Below, one piece after another: positions 37,331 through 51,040 of a stretch of 64,000 nucleotides of DNA. Origin of the DNA: Dromaius novaehollandiae (taxonomy: Eukaryota; Chordata; Aves; Casuariiformes; Dromaiidae); the NCBI RefSeq assembly GCF_036370855.1, contig NC_088100.1, forward strand, positions 37,026,563 through 37,090,562. The letters are read 5' to 3'. The position numbers and the translations under genes were made by a program. Positions within the stretch are counted from its first letter, which is position 1. Every line of letters begins with the position of its first letter. The notes under the pieces are model-generated. The model was given only the letters and a program-made list of their open reading frames with translations, was not told the DNA's origin and did not search any database.

Positions 37331-40300
37331 CCGCCTCCTTCACTGGGCATCCAGGGTGGGAAAGTGGTGGTGCATCTTCTCATTTGCCCTTTATTTTTAT
37401 TTTAATGTATATTTTTACCATACTGGGGAAAAATTGTTTCAGTCAACTTTTGTTTTCTTTCTTCCTTTTTTTTTTCCTAGCACTTTGGGTTTTTCTCCTT
37501 TGCTCCCCTCTCGCTCCCTTTCGGTGGGCAGGCTGAGGCACCTGCATGAGCCGTTTTCACTGTATCTCAAGCTGTTTGTAGAGGTGCCAACTTTTCAGCT
37601 GACTTTGCCAAGAAACCTCAGCTAAAATCACTTCCCCTCCCAGCATTGATAAAAACAACAACAATAACAAAGGGATCTCGCCAGCTTCTTTTCCCACTGG
37701 TGGCAGTCAGTGGTGTTTCTCTGACCAGCAACTCACCTCTTACCCAGTCTACTCCAACAACAACCAGTGCATGTTTCACACTTTCTTTTTCCCCGTGTCC
37801 CATGGACCAATGTTTTTGTGGTCATTTTACAGCACGGAAGGGTTTGCTGGTCACTGACGGCTGCAGGAGAAGGAGCCCCCGTGGCAAAGGCTGCTGGTGA
37901 CACTCCGGTTCATCCATCCTGTGCCTCGTATCTCAACCTGTATCCTGCCTGATGTCTGTGCACCAGCTGTTCTGGATACGTTTTGTCACTGGTCTCCCTC
38001 CTGCGAGCCATGTGGCGTGGGTGGCTGCACCAGGCGCTTGTGAACGGTTTCCGCATTGAGGGGGGCTCCTCCATGGCACAAGCTCTCCTCCCAGCGGATG
38101 GCCGATGGGCTGGTGTCCAACACTCCCACCCCTGGTATGTCCAAACTGTGTGTCACTCGCCATCGCTGGGTCTGTGCGAGCGCAGCCAGCACTCCTCTTC
38201 CGCTTGGCTCCCAACCCCTGCAGCTGTGGGAGAGGTGCACTGGACCTGGCTGGTTGCTCCCTCGTGACCAGCTGTGCCTGTAGCTTGGAAACCAGCAGGC
38301 ATTTGGAAGCAGGGAGACTCCTGAAAAGTTGGGATCTCCTGCCCTGAGAAAACAAAGAGGAGCTATGTCAGCCCCGAAGGCCTGGATGGAAAGGGCAGTC
38401 TATTTTGTCCCAGTGCTGCTTGAAACCTGGCCAAAGCCAGGTTGCCACATGCCAGTGTATGGACAACTGCTTGTTCTCTCATGTGGGAAGGCAGTCAAAG
38501 CTCAGCATATATGGTACTGAATTGAATTAAATTCTATTTTGATGTCACTGATCATTGCAGGAGGTCCTGTGAGAGCTCTGAAATGGCTCTGTCACTGAGT
38601 GGGAGACAGAAGACACACAAACGCCACCCTGCTTCTGAAGTTGCAGCAGACAGGGTGGGGTTAGCTGTGCTCCCTGTGCCTCCTTCAAGTGAAACTGCTA
38701 CTGGCTGTCACTGGGCAGTTAGAAACCTCACGTGTGTTTGGCATTGTGTAAAGCATGGATTCAGAATGTCTTTTAACATTATCATTTAAATCTAAAGAAA
38801 ACCAGAGGAACAGGTCATAGTCCTCAAATTAGTGTATGGCTATTTGCCTTGGCAAAAATTGCTGTTTGAAATAGAATGGGCTACTGAATGAATCAAAACA
38901 GCAAAGGATCACACTCCTATGCCATCCCTGATGTCAGTCATGATGTGAACTAAGCAGGGCATCACCAACACAGGGAGGAAAGGTCTACAGCCTGACAAAG
39001 AACAGAAAGGAACAAGGCATGTTAGCAATATTAATGCATATTCCCAATACGTATTAATTATTTTATCCCACAGATATGTATACTTCTTTATTAAAATGAT
39101 TATTTATTTGTTCTATGGAAGAAGTCTTTTTTGGATAGTCATGACTAGTAATAATTATTGCTGATAAAATATTCCTATGATCCAATTTACTTTTTCATCT
39201 ATTTCATGTTAGATGTTTTTTCTTTGATGGTAATTAATTCCTTTATATTGGCAATATGATTGTACATGCATAATTTTACAGAACAATTAAGTCTTGAGCA
39301 GAGCAGCAACAGAGCCACAGAGTGTGGACAACAGGTAGAAGATGAGCGTTCTAATCAGAGTAATGTCTTAAGTGCTTAAAGAATCAAGATTAGCTTAAAA
39401 GAAATTAATTAAATTTGTGACAATCTATTCTAATTAGTTTAACTTTCGGCCTACAAGCATGTGGACTTGGTTTTAAAATTACGTCTCTGAGAGCTTCCAA
39501 GTGCCTCTCAGGTAGTTTCCTAAGTTTGCACACAGCAGGACGTGTGGGTCCTAAGGAGGCTGAGAACTCTCTCTTCTGTTTAAAGAGAGCAGAAGGAAGA
39601 AAGCATCCAAAGACATAACATCAAAGCAACCTCCAAGGAAAATCTGCAAAATGATAGGCAGAAAAAGATGAAATTTTAATGCCATTAATTAATCAGGTTT
39701 GTCCTCTACTACGTGGTAACCTGGGTAATCAACATGTTCCTAAAACCTGATATCTCAGCTGAGCAAGTTCAGGCTGGGAAGAGGTGTGTTGCAGCTAACC
39801 CCAGAGACTGTGGGATTTCCAGCTGTCGGTCCGGCCATTTGTCCAGCACTGCAGGGTGCTTTTGCTGGCAGCAGCGATCCAGAGCGCTGCAGGGAAGGTG
39901 TGAAAGGTAACAGGAAGCTGTGGGATAGCCTGCCCCAAGGAAGGTCTCCTCCCAGCTCCTATGAGAGGTTTGCTTACCCCCAGAGACACAAACAATTTAT
40001 ATTCCTTCCAGACCCTTTTTAAAAAGCAAATAGTGAGACAACTCATTCCAGAATGATTTCAAGCCATCTTCTGTTTCTCTATGTCAAACATAAATAGCAA
40101 TAGAAATGTTATAAAGTCCAGATCATCACTGTGTTTAGTAACACATGTAAAAAAGGGTTTATTCATAAATTTCAGTGAGGCATGTTTTACTGTAGTATTT
40201 CATGGGTGAGCAGGTGCTTCTGTAATAAATGAACACATTCTTGTTGGGGTTTTGCTGCAGGTTAGCAGATTGTTGTGTGGGAAAAATAAGCATACAGGTA

Positions 40301-43300
40301 TGCTGGATGCTGTTTGTGAAATCTGTTGGGAAGAAAGTAGTCTGAGTATGTTGCCCCTGGTGATCCCTGGAGGCAGCTCAAAGAAAGATATAAACAGCAG
40401 TGGAAGAACTTCGCTTAGCCACAAAGGGAATTTTAACAGCCAAGAACTTTCCTGGTGGGGAAACCATAAAAGGCATCAATCAATTTATCTGACAGAAATC
40501 TAAAAGTTATGCTCTGTGGTAAGGGGACAACTAGTTCATTTACAAGGAAAAAAAGCATAAAAATACTATCCTTGTATTAGATATGGCCAAATTACATTAA
40601 ATATTGAACTTTTTTTTCCATTTGATTTCATAAGTGTTTTTAAGAGGAAAAAAATGTTGGAATAATCAGTTCACACAATGTATGAGATTTCCTTAAATAG
40701 CCTGTCAAATCTGCATGCTTCTTGTATTAAAGCTTTCTAGCTGATATGCCTTATAAAGACTGCTAGCTCTGCCAAAAAAGCTTGTCTGATCTTTGAATCA
40801 ACAAATACAGACGTAAGTATATGCATATTCAATAATACAACTGTTATCTGCTTCAATACAGGGGCTAGTTTAAGGCAGTTTGCTACTATAAAAGCTTAAA
40901 AGAAGCTATTTTCAAACAACCATAATTTTATTAAAATAATAATAATATTAATACCAACATTGTGTCTTTCATCACTAAGCAATTTTTTTTATTAAGTAAC
41001 ATATTGTTAACTCTAATCCAGGTGGGGTAACTAAGGCACACGGGGATTACAGAGCTTTTACAAAGGGAGTTGTTGGTAGAATCTGAAACAGATCAAACTC
41101 TTTCATCTTCTAAATTTGTAATCAGTCTGCTAGATGCCATCTGTCCTTTCGTACGTTTTACTACATCAAAAGAATTTTTTTCCAAACCAAATATATTGGA
41201 ATATTGTATCAGAAAGTACCCAGAGATGTTCATGCTTAATGAGAACTTTGGCCAAAATTAACTTTTGATGTAGTTTCCCATTAGGTTCCACCTAACTTGC
41301 ATCTGCATGCACCAGCGCTGAATTTGATTTCCTGTCTGTGCCAGCTTCACGTTTTAAACATCAGCTGTTTTTGTTGTGGCTCTATCTGAAATCAGAATTT
41401 TAATATGTGTAGTACCTTGGCTTAAATGCTCAGGGGCCAGATCCAACAGAAACAATTCCTGGTGAAGTAAATACAACTTTTGTTTCCACCAGACTTTATA
41501 TACATATTGAAATTTATTCTCCATCTTTCTACCCCAAAATTTGGTCCTGAAAAGGAGACCACGGAACGGTGGTGTGCAGTTTTATACCAAGTTACATCAG
41601 GTTTTTATTCGCAAGTAAATATAACTACAGTTTGATTCCAGATCGTTATGCTTACAGTTTGTAAACTGTCAGAACTAAACCTGTTTATTGTAAATCTGTC
41701 CAGTGACTAGAACTACGTGCCAGGCTGCACTCGACTTGAGCTGCTGCTGTTCAGTACCAATCCAGAAGAGGAGCCATTCACTCAGTGCCTCCTCGACCCA
41801 TTCTGAGAGATTTATTTATAACTAATTCCTCTGTGGGATATTTCAACCTGACCAACAAGCTATGTGTAATACACAGTATAGCAGATGTGTTGTACACTCA
41901 GCAGGCACAAGTTCATAGCTTTATCTGTGTTTCGGCTTCCTTTTAAAAAGGAGTGTTTCACGGACACAAGAATGATAAAACCCTGCATGCCTACTGTCTT
42001 GTATTGTGCCTTACTGATACTTTTCTTATACAGTTTCTCATACTTTTACACAGCTAAGATTTTTATCTGCCGTGATATCTGTCACAGCATCTATCATCTA
42101 CGAGGTGTGGCAAGCACACTTTTGCAATGAGGCATTCATATGTGTACATGCTGGAGAATGGCTATGCCAAACTATCAGCTGATGTTTTGAGGGCACTATG
42201 TTGAAACTACAGCAACATGTATAGTCAGATCTGCAGCACCTTGCTAACTACCAAATCCAGCCTTTTCCATAGGTGTGTGTCACAGCTGCTGCACCCACTT
42301 CACTGGGTGTGTCAGCCACCCAAAGGCATGTAGCTGTTTGTAGCGATGATTTTGCATCTTTGCTTCTGTACTAGTAATGGCCTGAAATGTAGGGCATAGT
42401 CCCCTGCAGAAGCTTCTTATAGCAATATAGTTAGGTGGAAGGGTGTTGATTATGCAAGCTGTGTGCTATTATACTGTCACAGGCTTTCTTCTGTGACTAT
42501 GTGAGTATGGGTGGTAATGACAATGCTAGGCATACACTTTATCTGTGCGATGTGAGGAGAACTAAATTGTGGTGAAGGAGTTACATAAAGGGTGTGCCAG
42601 CCACTGTGGGTTGAATCCGTGCACATTCAATCTTTCGCTCTGCCATTGGGATATTCTGCAGAACTGTATTCTCATTCACGGAGAACATAAATGCCAGTCT
42701 GCGTTAGAGGCTCTATCCCCAGAAGACTGGGTGGAAGCATGCACCACAGGGTTATGCATTTTTTAAATAATAGTTTAAACAATAGTTTTAAACAATAGCC
42801 ATATAACAACCTGGTGACATAAGTGCGTATTATTAACTTCATTTTAAGTATGGTGAAATCAAGTCTAGAGAAAAGCAATGCTAGTTCCAGCTCTTTGGAA
42901 AGGAATCATTAAAAAATATTGGGAACTCCCCAAATCTTGTTCACCACTCATGTAAACCCATGGTTCACTTGTATTTCCAGTGCCATATGCAGACATGATC
43001 AGTCAGGGCATGAGTCCCAGAACCTTTCTTTGAAAGGATCTGAAGACCCGTTAAGTAGTTCTAGAGAAGCTGGGCACAGAATATAAGATTTCCTGTGCTA
43101 TATATTAAAATTCCAAATTCCTCAGAAGAAGTGTAAGAGATCTTTTTGTACCTTTTCATGCAGTGGCAGCTCTAAAGCTTTTTAGTTGGTAGGGTTCTTC
43201 ACTAAAAACTTCGTAGTAGATGAGAGTGAGAGTGTGTGTGTGTGCACGTGCACATGCATATGATGCAATATTCTTTTAAGAGAATAATATTGTACAAACC

Positions 43301-44469
43301 AAGAGCAGAAAAAGAAAATGCCAACAGCATGAGACTGTTTGGTTGTTATATGTTAGAAAACAGAAACGCAGCCATTTCCTTGTTATGGACCTTGCAACAG
43401 GGGCAAGCCTCTGTTCATGCTCAGCCCAGGCTGCCATATATCCATCTCTCCAGGCCTGGGAATGGCCAGAGAAATCCCCACTGAGGGCTACTGTGCAAGT
43501 GCACTGTACTTCCCCTTGTGCTTTACATACTCCGTTCTGGTGTGTTGTGGTCCTGTGCTTTGTGCTTCCCCAAGCCACCCCTTCTTTGCGCAAGAGGCAG
43601 ATAATACTCAGAAAGATTTTACCAAGAGTTACAAAGCTCTGGTGGGAATGAAGTCCACCATCCCTATGGTACGAGTCACTGTTCTTTACAGGCAGCTAAA
43701 TGGACTCTCAGAAGGGAAGATAACACCCTAAAGTGTTGTGCTTTTACAAGAACAGCTATTATATATGAAAAGATACACAGAACATGCACACTTTAGGTCT
43801 TGTTACAAATTTTTAGGTGATATCTATGTAACAGAGTAGGAAATATAAAACCCAGACCTGGAAACCTTGACACTGGTAGAGGATCTATCTATAACAGGCA
43901 ATACTAATGTATGGCCAAATAACAAATACCAACTACGTACTGTAATACCTGCCTAAAAGTCATAGGAACAGATGCACTTACAGACAAAGGAATAGTTCTG
44001 TTTCTGAATTACCTCAAGAGTTCATTAAGCAACAGTTCTGGACCAGCTCCTCAGCTGCTATAAATGAATACGACTCTGCATTAGAGTCTTTATGGATACA
44101 TATTTCATGTAATAATGAGGCAAAAGCACTAATAGAAATATAATACTAAACTTCTGATTAAGAAAGTGGCAATTGAAAATGCGAGGGAGGCCAAAGATGT
44201 TGCACTAATAGAGCATAATAAAATGGTAATAATTGTATTAAAATGTCCTGAGGATCAACTTATTAATATATCAAATGCCAACATGAAAAAAATCTTTATT
44301 TTTTAAAATAAAATAAATTTCTTGAATAACATAAATTTGTTTTTATTTCTTCCTAGTTAATTCTACATAACAAAAGAATTAATCTTGTTTGGTCTATGCC
44401 TAAGTAACTCAGAGGGTTTAAAGAAAGAAAGTAAGAAGGATGGAATTTAAAGATGGGAAGCAAAAAAGG
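37331..44469. other. Upstream flank of ELOVL4, no recognised gene
   Basis: From about 37850 to 38360 the sequence is moderately GC-rich with open frames on both strands, up to 140 codons at 38355-37933, none with a recognisable domain. From 38800 on it is AT-rich, with a small TG run at about 43224-43240. A weak GATGAGG-type scrap at about 42820-42850 may be MIR-like. No exon was recognised. Confidence 0.5.
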
Positions 44470-46460
44470 CAAATAGCAGAGTAATGACTCCAAACTTCAG
44501 GAAAGGGGATGTCAGTTAATCCAGGGAAATTCCCAGGGAGTTAGTTCCTGGCATCTGCTGCTTTGAAGGACAAATGAGCCCAGGAGAGCTGGTTCATCTT
44601 CAAGGACAATCTCCTCAGAACATAGGAAGGATCTTCTCTTGTCTACAAGACATTGTGCAGGTGTGAGGAGGCCAGACTAGCTGAGTGGGGAAATCCTGAG
44701 TGAGCTAAGATGCAAAAAGGAAGTGTTCAGGAAGTGGAAGCAGAGGCGGCTACTCAGGAGGAATAAAGAAGCATTGCCCAAGCTTGTAGGGGTTGAATCA
44801 GGAAAACCAAAGCTTAGCCAGAGTAGAAGCTGGTGAAGGACATGAGGGGCAGAAAGGAGGGCTTCGATAGGAGCATCAGCAGCAAAAGGAAGACTACGGC
44901 CAGCTGGGCGGGAGACCTAGTGATGAAGGAGATGGAAAAGACTGGAGTACTCTATGGCTTCTTTGTCTCAGTCTTTACTGTCAAGGTCTGTTCTCAGGCC
45001 TCCCATGTGTATACAGTGACAGAGTTTGGTGGAGATGAGTACTACTAATGGTAGAGGAAGATTGAGTTTGGGACTACGTAAGCAACTTGAACACAGAGCC
45101 AAACCGGGTGCGTGGCTGATATCATTGCAAGTCTGTTCTCTGTCTCTTCTAAAGGTTGTGGTGAACAGAAGTTCCTGACGACTGCAGAAGCACATATCAC
45201 ACCCATCTTCTAGAAGGCTAAGGAGGAAGACCTGGGGAACTACAGGCCAGTTAGCTTCACCTCAGTCCCTGGGAAGATTATGGAGCAAATCTTTCTGTAA
45301 GCCATGTCCAGGCACATGAGGAAGGAGAAGGTGATTGGGAAAAACCAGCGTGGATTTACCAGGGACAAATTTGTATGACCAACCTAATTGTTTTCTACAA
45401 TAAAATGACTAGAATTGTGGGTGGGGGGAGAATAGTGGGTGTCATTTACCTTGACTTTAGCAAGGCTTTTGACATTGTCTCCCACAGCATCTTTGTAGCT
45501 AGACTGAGGAGATAAGGGGGACTGGCTGGGTGGATTACAAATTGGGTAAAAACCAGTCTGGAGCATCAAGCTCAAAGTGTAGTGGTGGCTAGCTATGAGT
45601 AGCATTCCTTGGGCATCTGTATTGGGACCAATACTGTTTAATGTCTCCATTAATGGGTTTGACAGTAGAACAGACAGAGCTCACCCTCCAGAAGTTCACA
45701 GATGATACCAGAGTGGGAGGAGCGGTCTTTATGCTGGAGGTTACGGCTGCCATTCAGAGATATCTTGACAAGCTGGAGAAATGGGCTGACAAAATTTTTA
45801 TGAAATTCAACAAAGACAAATGCAAAGTCTTACATCTGGGATGGAATAATTCCATGCAACAGTACAGTGTGGGGTCTGACTAGCTAGAAAGCAACTCTGC
45901 GGAAAAAGATCTGGAGGTTCTAGGACAGCAAGCTGAACATGAACCAGTGGTGTGCCCTTGCAGCAAAGGCCAATCACATGCTGGGTTGCAATAGCAAGAG
46001 TGTAGCCAGCAGGACAAGGGAGGGGATTCTTCCCTATATTTGGCACTTAGCACTTAGCACTCCAGCATGTGGAGCACTGTGTCAAATTTGGGGCTCCCAG
46101 TATGAGAAAGACTTGGACATAGTGGGGCAAGTCCAGTGGAGGGCCACCAAGCTGCTCAGAGGCTGGAGCACAGGCTGTACGAGGAGAGGGTGAGGGAGCT
46201 GGGTCAGCTCAGAGAAGGCTCATGGGGATCTTGTTGCTGGGAGGCTGCAGGGTAGACTGAGCCAGATTTCCTCAGAGGTGCACAGAGAAAGGATGAGAGG
46301 CAATGGGCAGAAGTTGCAGCCAAGAAAAAAAATTCCAGAACCCAGCTGGACACGGGCCTGAGCAATCTGCTGCAACTTTGAAGTTGTGCCAGCTTTGAGC
46401 AGGGGGTTGGACTAAAAGATCTTAAGTGGTCCCCTGCAACCTAAGTTCTTCTGTGATTCG
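44470..46460 (+). mobile_element. CR1 LINE, 5'-truncated and decayed, 3' end present
   Basis: A roughly 2-kb copy of the chicken-repeat-1 class of non-LTR retrotransposon. Recognised pieces in order are a leader-like GACTCCAAACTTCAGGAAAG at about 44488, then reverse-transcriptase text NYRPVSFTSVPGKIMEQI (about 45240-45292) and the catalytic-box region KFTDDTRVGG (about 45690). Next come LEKWADKIFMKFNKDKCKVL, then the C-terminal block (CALAAKANHMLGCNSKSVAS, then QYEKDLDIVGQVQWRATKLL), and finally the 3' tail GGGGGTTGGACTAAAAGATC ending CTGTGATTCG. Frameshifts and stops interrupt the frame, so it is inactive. The active-site box reads FTDD rather than the usual FADD. Confidence 0.93.
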
Positions 46461-48349
46461 CCTTCAACTTCTGAAGTTAAATCTTCTCTCCTTTAACTCC
46501 AGAAATTGATTTTAATTTCTTTCAATAAACTTCAGGTCTCCAATTAGAGCAAACTGATGGTGAGCTGAAGTTGTTCGTATTTCTTGCATCATCCCTTATG
46601 TACACTTGTACAACTTTCTGTATAAATGGTTAATACTTTTAAATTCATTCTTAAGAACATAGCCTAAGGAAGTACTAGGTAAAGCACGATGAACTTACCA
46701 TGAATTGAATGTAAGTTCACGAATGAAGCTTGCCAGCATGTAGCAGTTGCATTTTATTCTTTTTGTCTGTGCCTCACTGATTTCACTTTAAATTTCTGTG
46801 TTTCCATAGTACACATGGCAGTGGCTGAAACAATCACCAGTATGGGACTGTTTATGCCGGATAGTTCAGATGGAATTTCAGAATGAGCGGTCTGTAGGTC
46901 CCATTTAAATTGACAACTAATGAAAGGGATTGGAACAATCGTAAATGTTGTACTTATTGTAGGAATATCCAAGCAAAGGTAGGCTATGTCTGGTAGAAAT
47001 CAATAGCAAAATAGAATGTAACAACAGAAGAAGCCAATAAATGGTAATCCTCCAATATAGTTCCCTAGCTGCTAGCAATCTGTGACTATTTGACCTATCT
47101 TTGAAATGAGTTTTATAGATATCCTTAGAATGACAGATCAGTCAGGCTTATTCCAGCATCAAAAACCCCTGTCTGAAACATCAGACAAGGAATTACAAAA
47201 AGCATGGGCATTTGTAAGACTGTAGCTACTCATTGGCATAGCCTCCAGGGAAGGAAAATAGGTTCTCTATTATTTTATGACATTTTGTTATTATGACAGA
47301 GTCTATGGATGACGTAATTATCTGCATTTTCCAAACTTTAAACAGGTCTGTTGTTAAAGTCTGCTAAAGACAAAAAAAAAAAAAAAGTTACTGTGATGAA
47401 ATATAACAACTTGCATCTGACACTGGGTAAGAAAAAAAAAGAACAGATAACTTCACACATGAAAATGGCTAAAATCTAGCCAAAAGTTAATAGAAGTATG
47501 TAAGGTGTATAGTGACATTCATTTTACCAGCATACTCTAGAAAAAATTATCTCTGGGTATACTTTTAAAAGTATCTATTTTCTCTCTTTTACTCTCTCTT
47601 TACATAACTCTGTAAAGGTGCAGGTCCATGTATAACCCAGTACTGGTCCAGAATCGTTCAGTGGCTGCAGGAAATAGCAACCCAGAGGAAATGGTGCTCA
47701 GACCTGTTGGTTATTTTGTCAAGCAGCAGCTGAAACATCTGTCTTTGCTGCTAACACCCTCTCTGCTTTCTTTTCAGCTGCAGACTGGCTACCTATCCTG
47801 TTGCACTATTTTTATATCCACTTCCAAGTCCTAGCTGACTCACTGGCAAAGTCTTGACGTTGCCTGTAGTGGCTCATCTCTGGCTCCCTTTCCTTTCTCC
47901 TGCAGATTCTGGATCTTCTTGCTACTACCAATCACCAGTCTGATTGAGTCCACTGGCCAAAGTAGTCCAAGAAAAAAACAGAGTAACAACTTCCATTTCA
48001 TTTTCTCCATTTAACTTTTAGCAGAGCTAAAGGGAAGCTACAGCTTTTCTCTCTGTGGCATACAAGAGTCTTCATTTCTCTTCTGTTTTGAATTAAATAC
48101 TTATGAGCTGTGTCAATAGTTAACCCTCTTAATACTTAACAGTATCAACCCTCATTGTTATTTATCATTGTCTTTTTTCTTGTCTGAAGTCCAGCTGCAG
48201 CTTTCAGCTATCTGTTATACTTTTTCTGACTTTTTATGTAGATCAGTTTACTGCCAGTAATCACTTCTCCATGTAGATATTCATATGTTCCTATTTAATA
48301 CTGTCTTAATTTTTTATTAGATTAAAAATGGGCTATTTAGACTCTTATT
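46461..48349. other. Intergenic, nothing recognised
   Basis: AT-rich sequence with an A15 run at 47372-47386 and only short frames. Confidence 0.5.
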
Positions 48350-49000
48350 GTCAAGCATGTGTTCCAGATTTTATATCATTCACCAAAGTTTTTGCAAATT
48401 CTCAATACTTTTTTGGAAATGTCAATACCAGATCTGGCCGCAGCGTTTCAAAAATGGTCTTACTGCTTACTGTTGAATGGCTCTCCATTTGAAGTTACTA
48501 TTCTTGGTCCGTCACTTAACTAGTTGCTAACCCATGTAATAATTTTTGCATCCTTAATTTTTTTCATAAACCTGTGCAACTCAGGTGCCTATGGAAATGT
48601 TATCTTATATGTCAGTACTGTTAATTTTATCAGTCAGATTTGTGATCTTCAAATAGTAATTTTATCTAACAAAATCAATATTTCATAAAACCAGGTCGAT
48701 TGACATTAATAGCTTACATATTTTATTCTCATTCCGATTGCATCCTATTTCTACCCTTTTAACTGAGCCTTGAATGCATATCATGTTAATGGGTTGATGG
48801 TTTCTGAAATCAACTGATTTAACATTTGGATATGCTTTTCCTAATGCACTTGAAATTCATGAGTGCTCCAAGATTAGAGAAAAATCAGCATTAATCTTTC
48901 AGAGAGTTCATTGAACAATTATTTTAATATTCTTGGATATTGACTTCTCCAGTCCTATAGTTTTTTTAAATATTACGAGTATAATTAAAGATCTGTGTCC
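48350..49000 (-). mobile_element. Ancient CR1/L3-type LINE fragment
   Basis: The plus strand resembles the reverse complement of old CR1/L3 reverse-transcriptase sequence. Cues are CTAGTTGCTAACCCATGTAA near 48521, AAACCAGGTCGATTGACAT near 48688 and TTGACTTCTCCAGTCCTATA near 48940. Heavily diverged, limits approximate. Otherwise the stretch holds nothing recognised. Confidence 0.45.
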
Positions 49001-50086
49001 AGTTAATGATAATCTTACTTCCAATGTTTCAAATGCGATGGTTTCACTTAGTGACTTGTGAAGTGTGACCAGGTAGGATGCAAACTGCATTCTGTTGCAT
49101 ACATATTGTGTTTACTATATGACAGAAATGGCAGAAAAGTTTTTGCATAGTAACTAAAACTGAAACTAATTTATAGAAATATTTTGTCTTTTTTCTGATA
49201 TGTGCAAAGGTATTCTAGAACACAGCTTACAATGTAACATGTCCTGAGATATACTTTCGGTGTACAACATACATGCTGTTTCACAGTCTATCACACAGTA
49301 TTTATGATTTGTTAATGTTAATAAACCCAGACATGCTCACATTCATGAATGATACAGGTAAGACTTACTGTAAAGGAATTTTTGCAATGTACAGGTGTGA
49401 TAATAATCACAGATACGCTACTGTCATGGCAATTACAATACTATAAGTAATAATAATAACAATAGCAACAATAAAGCTGGAATATCCCACATGATCATCA
49501 CAGGAGTGTTTGCAAGGCTGCTTTATTCAGAGAATCATTTAGGTTCTGATTTTCAATGAACATAGGGTTTTTTTCTTGCATGACAATTCTAACATGTCAT
49601 AATAACGTTCAGTATATCCTAAAATGTGAATATTCACTAAGTCTAGTGCATATATAAGTGGAATTTGATTCACGAGTGGTTTACATCCAGTGTGCCACAA
49701 CTATGGATTATGGGAGATTTAAAAAATATTTTATTAATTGCAAACAATAGTAATTCATCTATAATGCCACCGCAACCAGATACTCTGCCACCTGTATACT
49801 AGAAGTCATTTACACATACAGCAAGGACATGACACTTGCTATGAAGAGCCTGCAACATAGGCTTGGATTAAAATATTTTATGGGCAAGTCTGTTATTGAC
49901 AGTTTCAAAAGACTCTGACATGCTTGCATGAAAAACGCTTTGGCCATGGGAAGGGAGGTTGGGGGAAATGACAGTTGTTCCATGCTATGGGCAGAGACTG
50001 CCAAGAAAATATTCCTATACATGTACAGTGACCTATACTAATGATTCAACTGATCTTACGGCTGTGCAAATGGGTACCTGAGGTGA

Positions 50087-50130
50087 TTCCTCCTCCTTTA
50101 CCTCCTCCTACTCCTCCTCTTCTTTTTCCA
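50087..50130 (+). repeat. Polypyrimidine tract rich in TCC triplets
   Basis: About 44 nt almost wholly of C and T (CCTCCTCCTTTACCTCCTCC, then TACTCCTCCTCTTC), with only two interrupting A residues. It is a low-complexity purine/pyrimidine block that could form triplex DNA. Confidence 0.8.
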
Positions 50131-50899
50131 AACATGAGTGCAGCTTTGATGTTAGGTCTAAATAGATTCTTGCAGCGTATTCGATTTCTGTGGTTAGAGC
50201 TTGCCATATGTCCAATGAAGAAACTTGACCTCATGCCTGCAGGACTTGGAATTTCCATGTAGATTCTTCTGCGCAGTATCTGTACGCTAACAGAGCAGCG
50301 TAATAAAAACTATGTGTGCAATACCAGAGCTGGGTATACATTTGTTTCCTAATGTAACTGTCCACCTTAAAGGATATGAAGAATTATGGCACGTAAAATG
50401 CATACCATGATTTTATATAACTGATATTTTAGCCAGGTTGTATTATAAATAATACGACTAATAGCAGTAGTTGCTCAAGCAAAATACTAAGTCTGGGATT
50501 AATTTCACTTTACTTTGGGCACCTGGGAGTGGGGTATCTTGTATGAGCTAGTCCAGATTTTATAGCCAATGGAGCAAAATAGACATTTTCAGAGGAAGAT
50601 GCATCCTGCCTATCCAAGACATGCAATTTAGGATAAAACAAGTCATTGCCTGGCGTTTTCTGTCTCTATCAATAATAGAAGGAACCTAGAAGGGAGACTA
50701 AGGTGAGACACCTAACTTTTACATCGCTAAAGAAAATGAATTCTGCCCTTTTATATATTTAGGTAAACTGCAGCTATTCTGAGCCAGTGTGTGTATTTAT
50801 ATATGTACATGCAGAATGTGCCGTCCTTTACTAACAATAAGAAAACTTTTCACTTATCTATCCCATTCACCCCACGATATCCTCTGTTTGCTTTATAAA

Positions 50900-51040
50900 C
50901 ATTAATTAATGTGGCTTCATAACAATCTAATGAGCAAAGAACTGCCCCCAATTTAGAGATGAAGAAATGCAGCCATAGAATATTTAAATAATTCATCCCA
51001 GGCTGCACAGAAAATGTGGTATAAATGTCAGTACTAGAGG
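50900..51040 (-). repeat. MIR/L2-type ancient repeat scrap
   Basis: Plus reads AATTTAGAGATGAAGAAATG, CAGCCATAGAATATTTAAAT, then AATTCATCCCAGGCTGCACA. This is the same ordered block as at about 11235-11345. Confidence 0.4.

Noticed and set aside
37059-37625. 188-codon plus-strand frame upstream of ELOVL4 in the CpG island
   Set aside because: The first half is Arg/Gly/Ala-rich text typical of GC-rich DNA and the second half is Phe/Leu-rich; no domain, and the frame overlaps the promoter. It reflects base composition.
43220-43262. TG/CA-rich run as a microsatellite of note
   Set aside because: Only a few uninterrupted TG units (about GTGTGTGTGTGTG) before CACGTGCACATGCATATG; too short to be distinctive.
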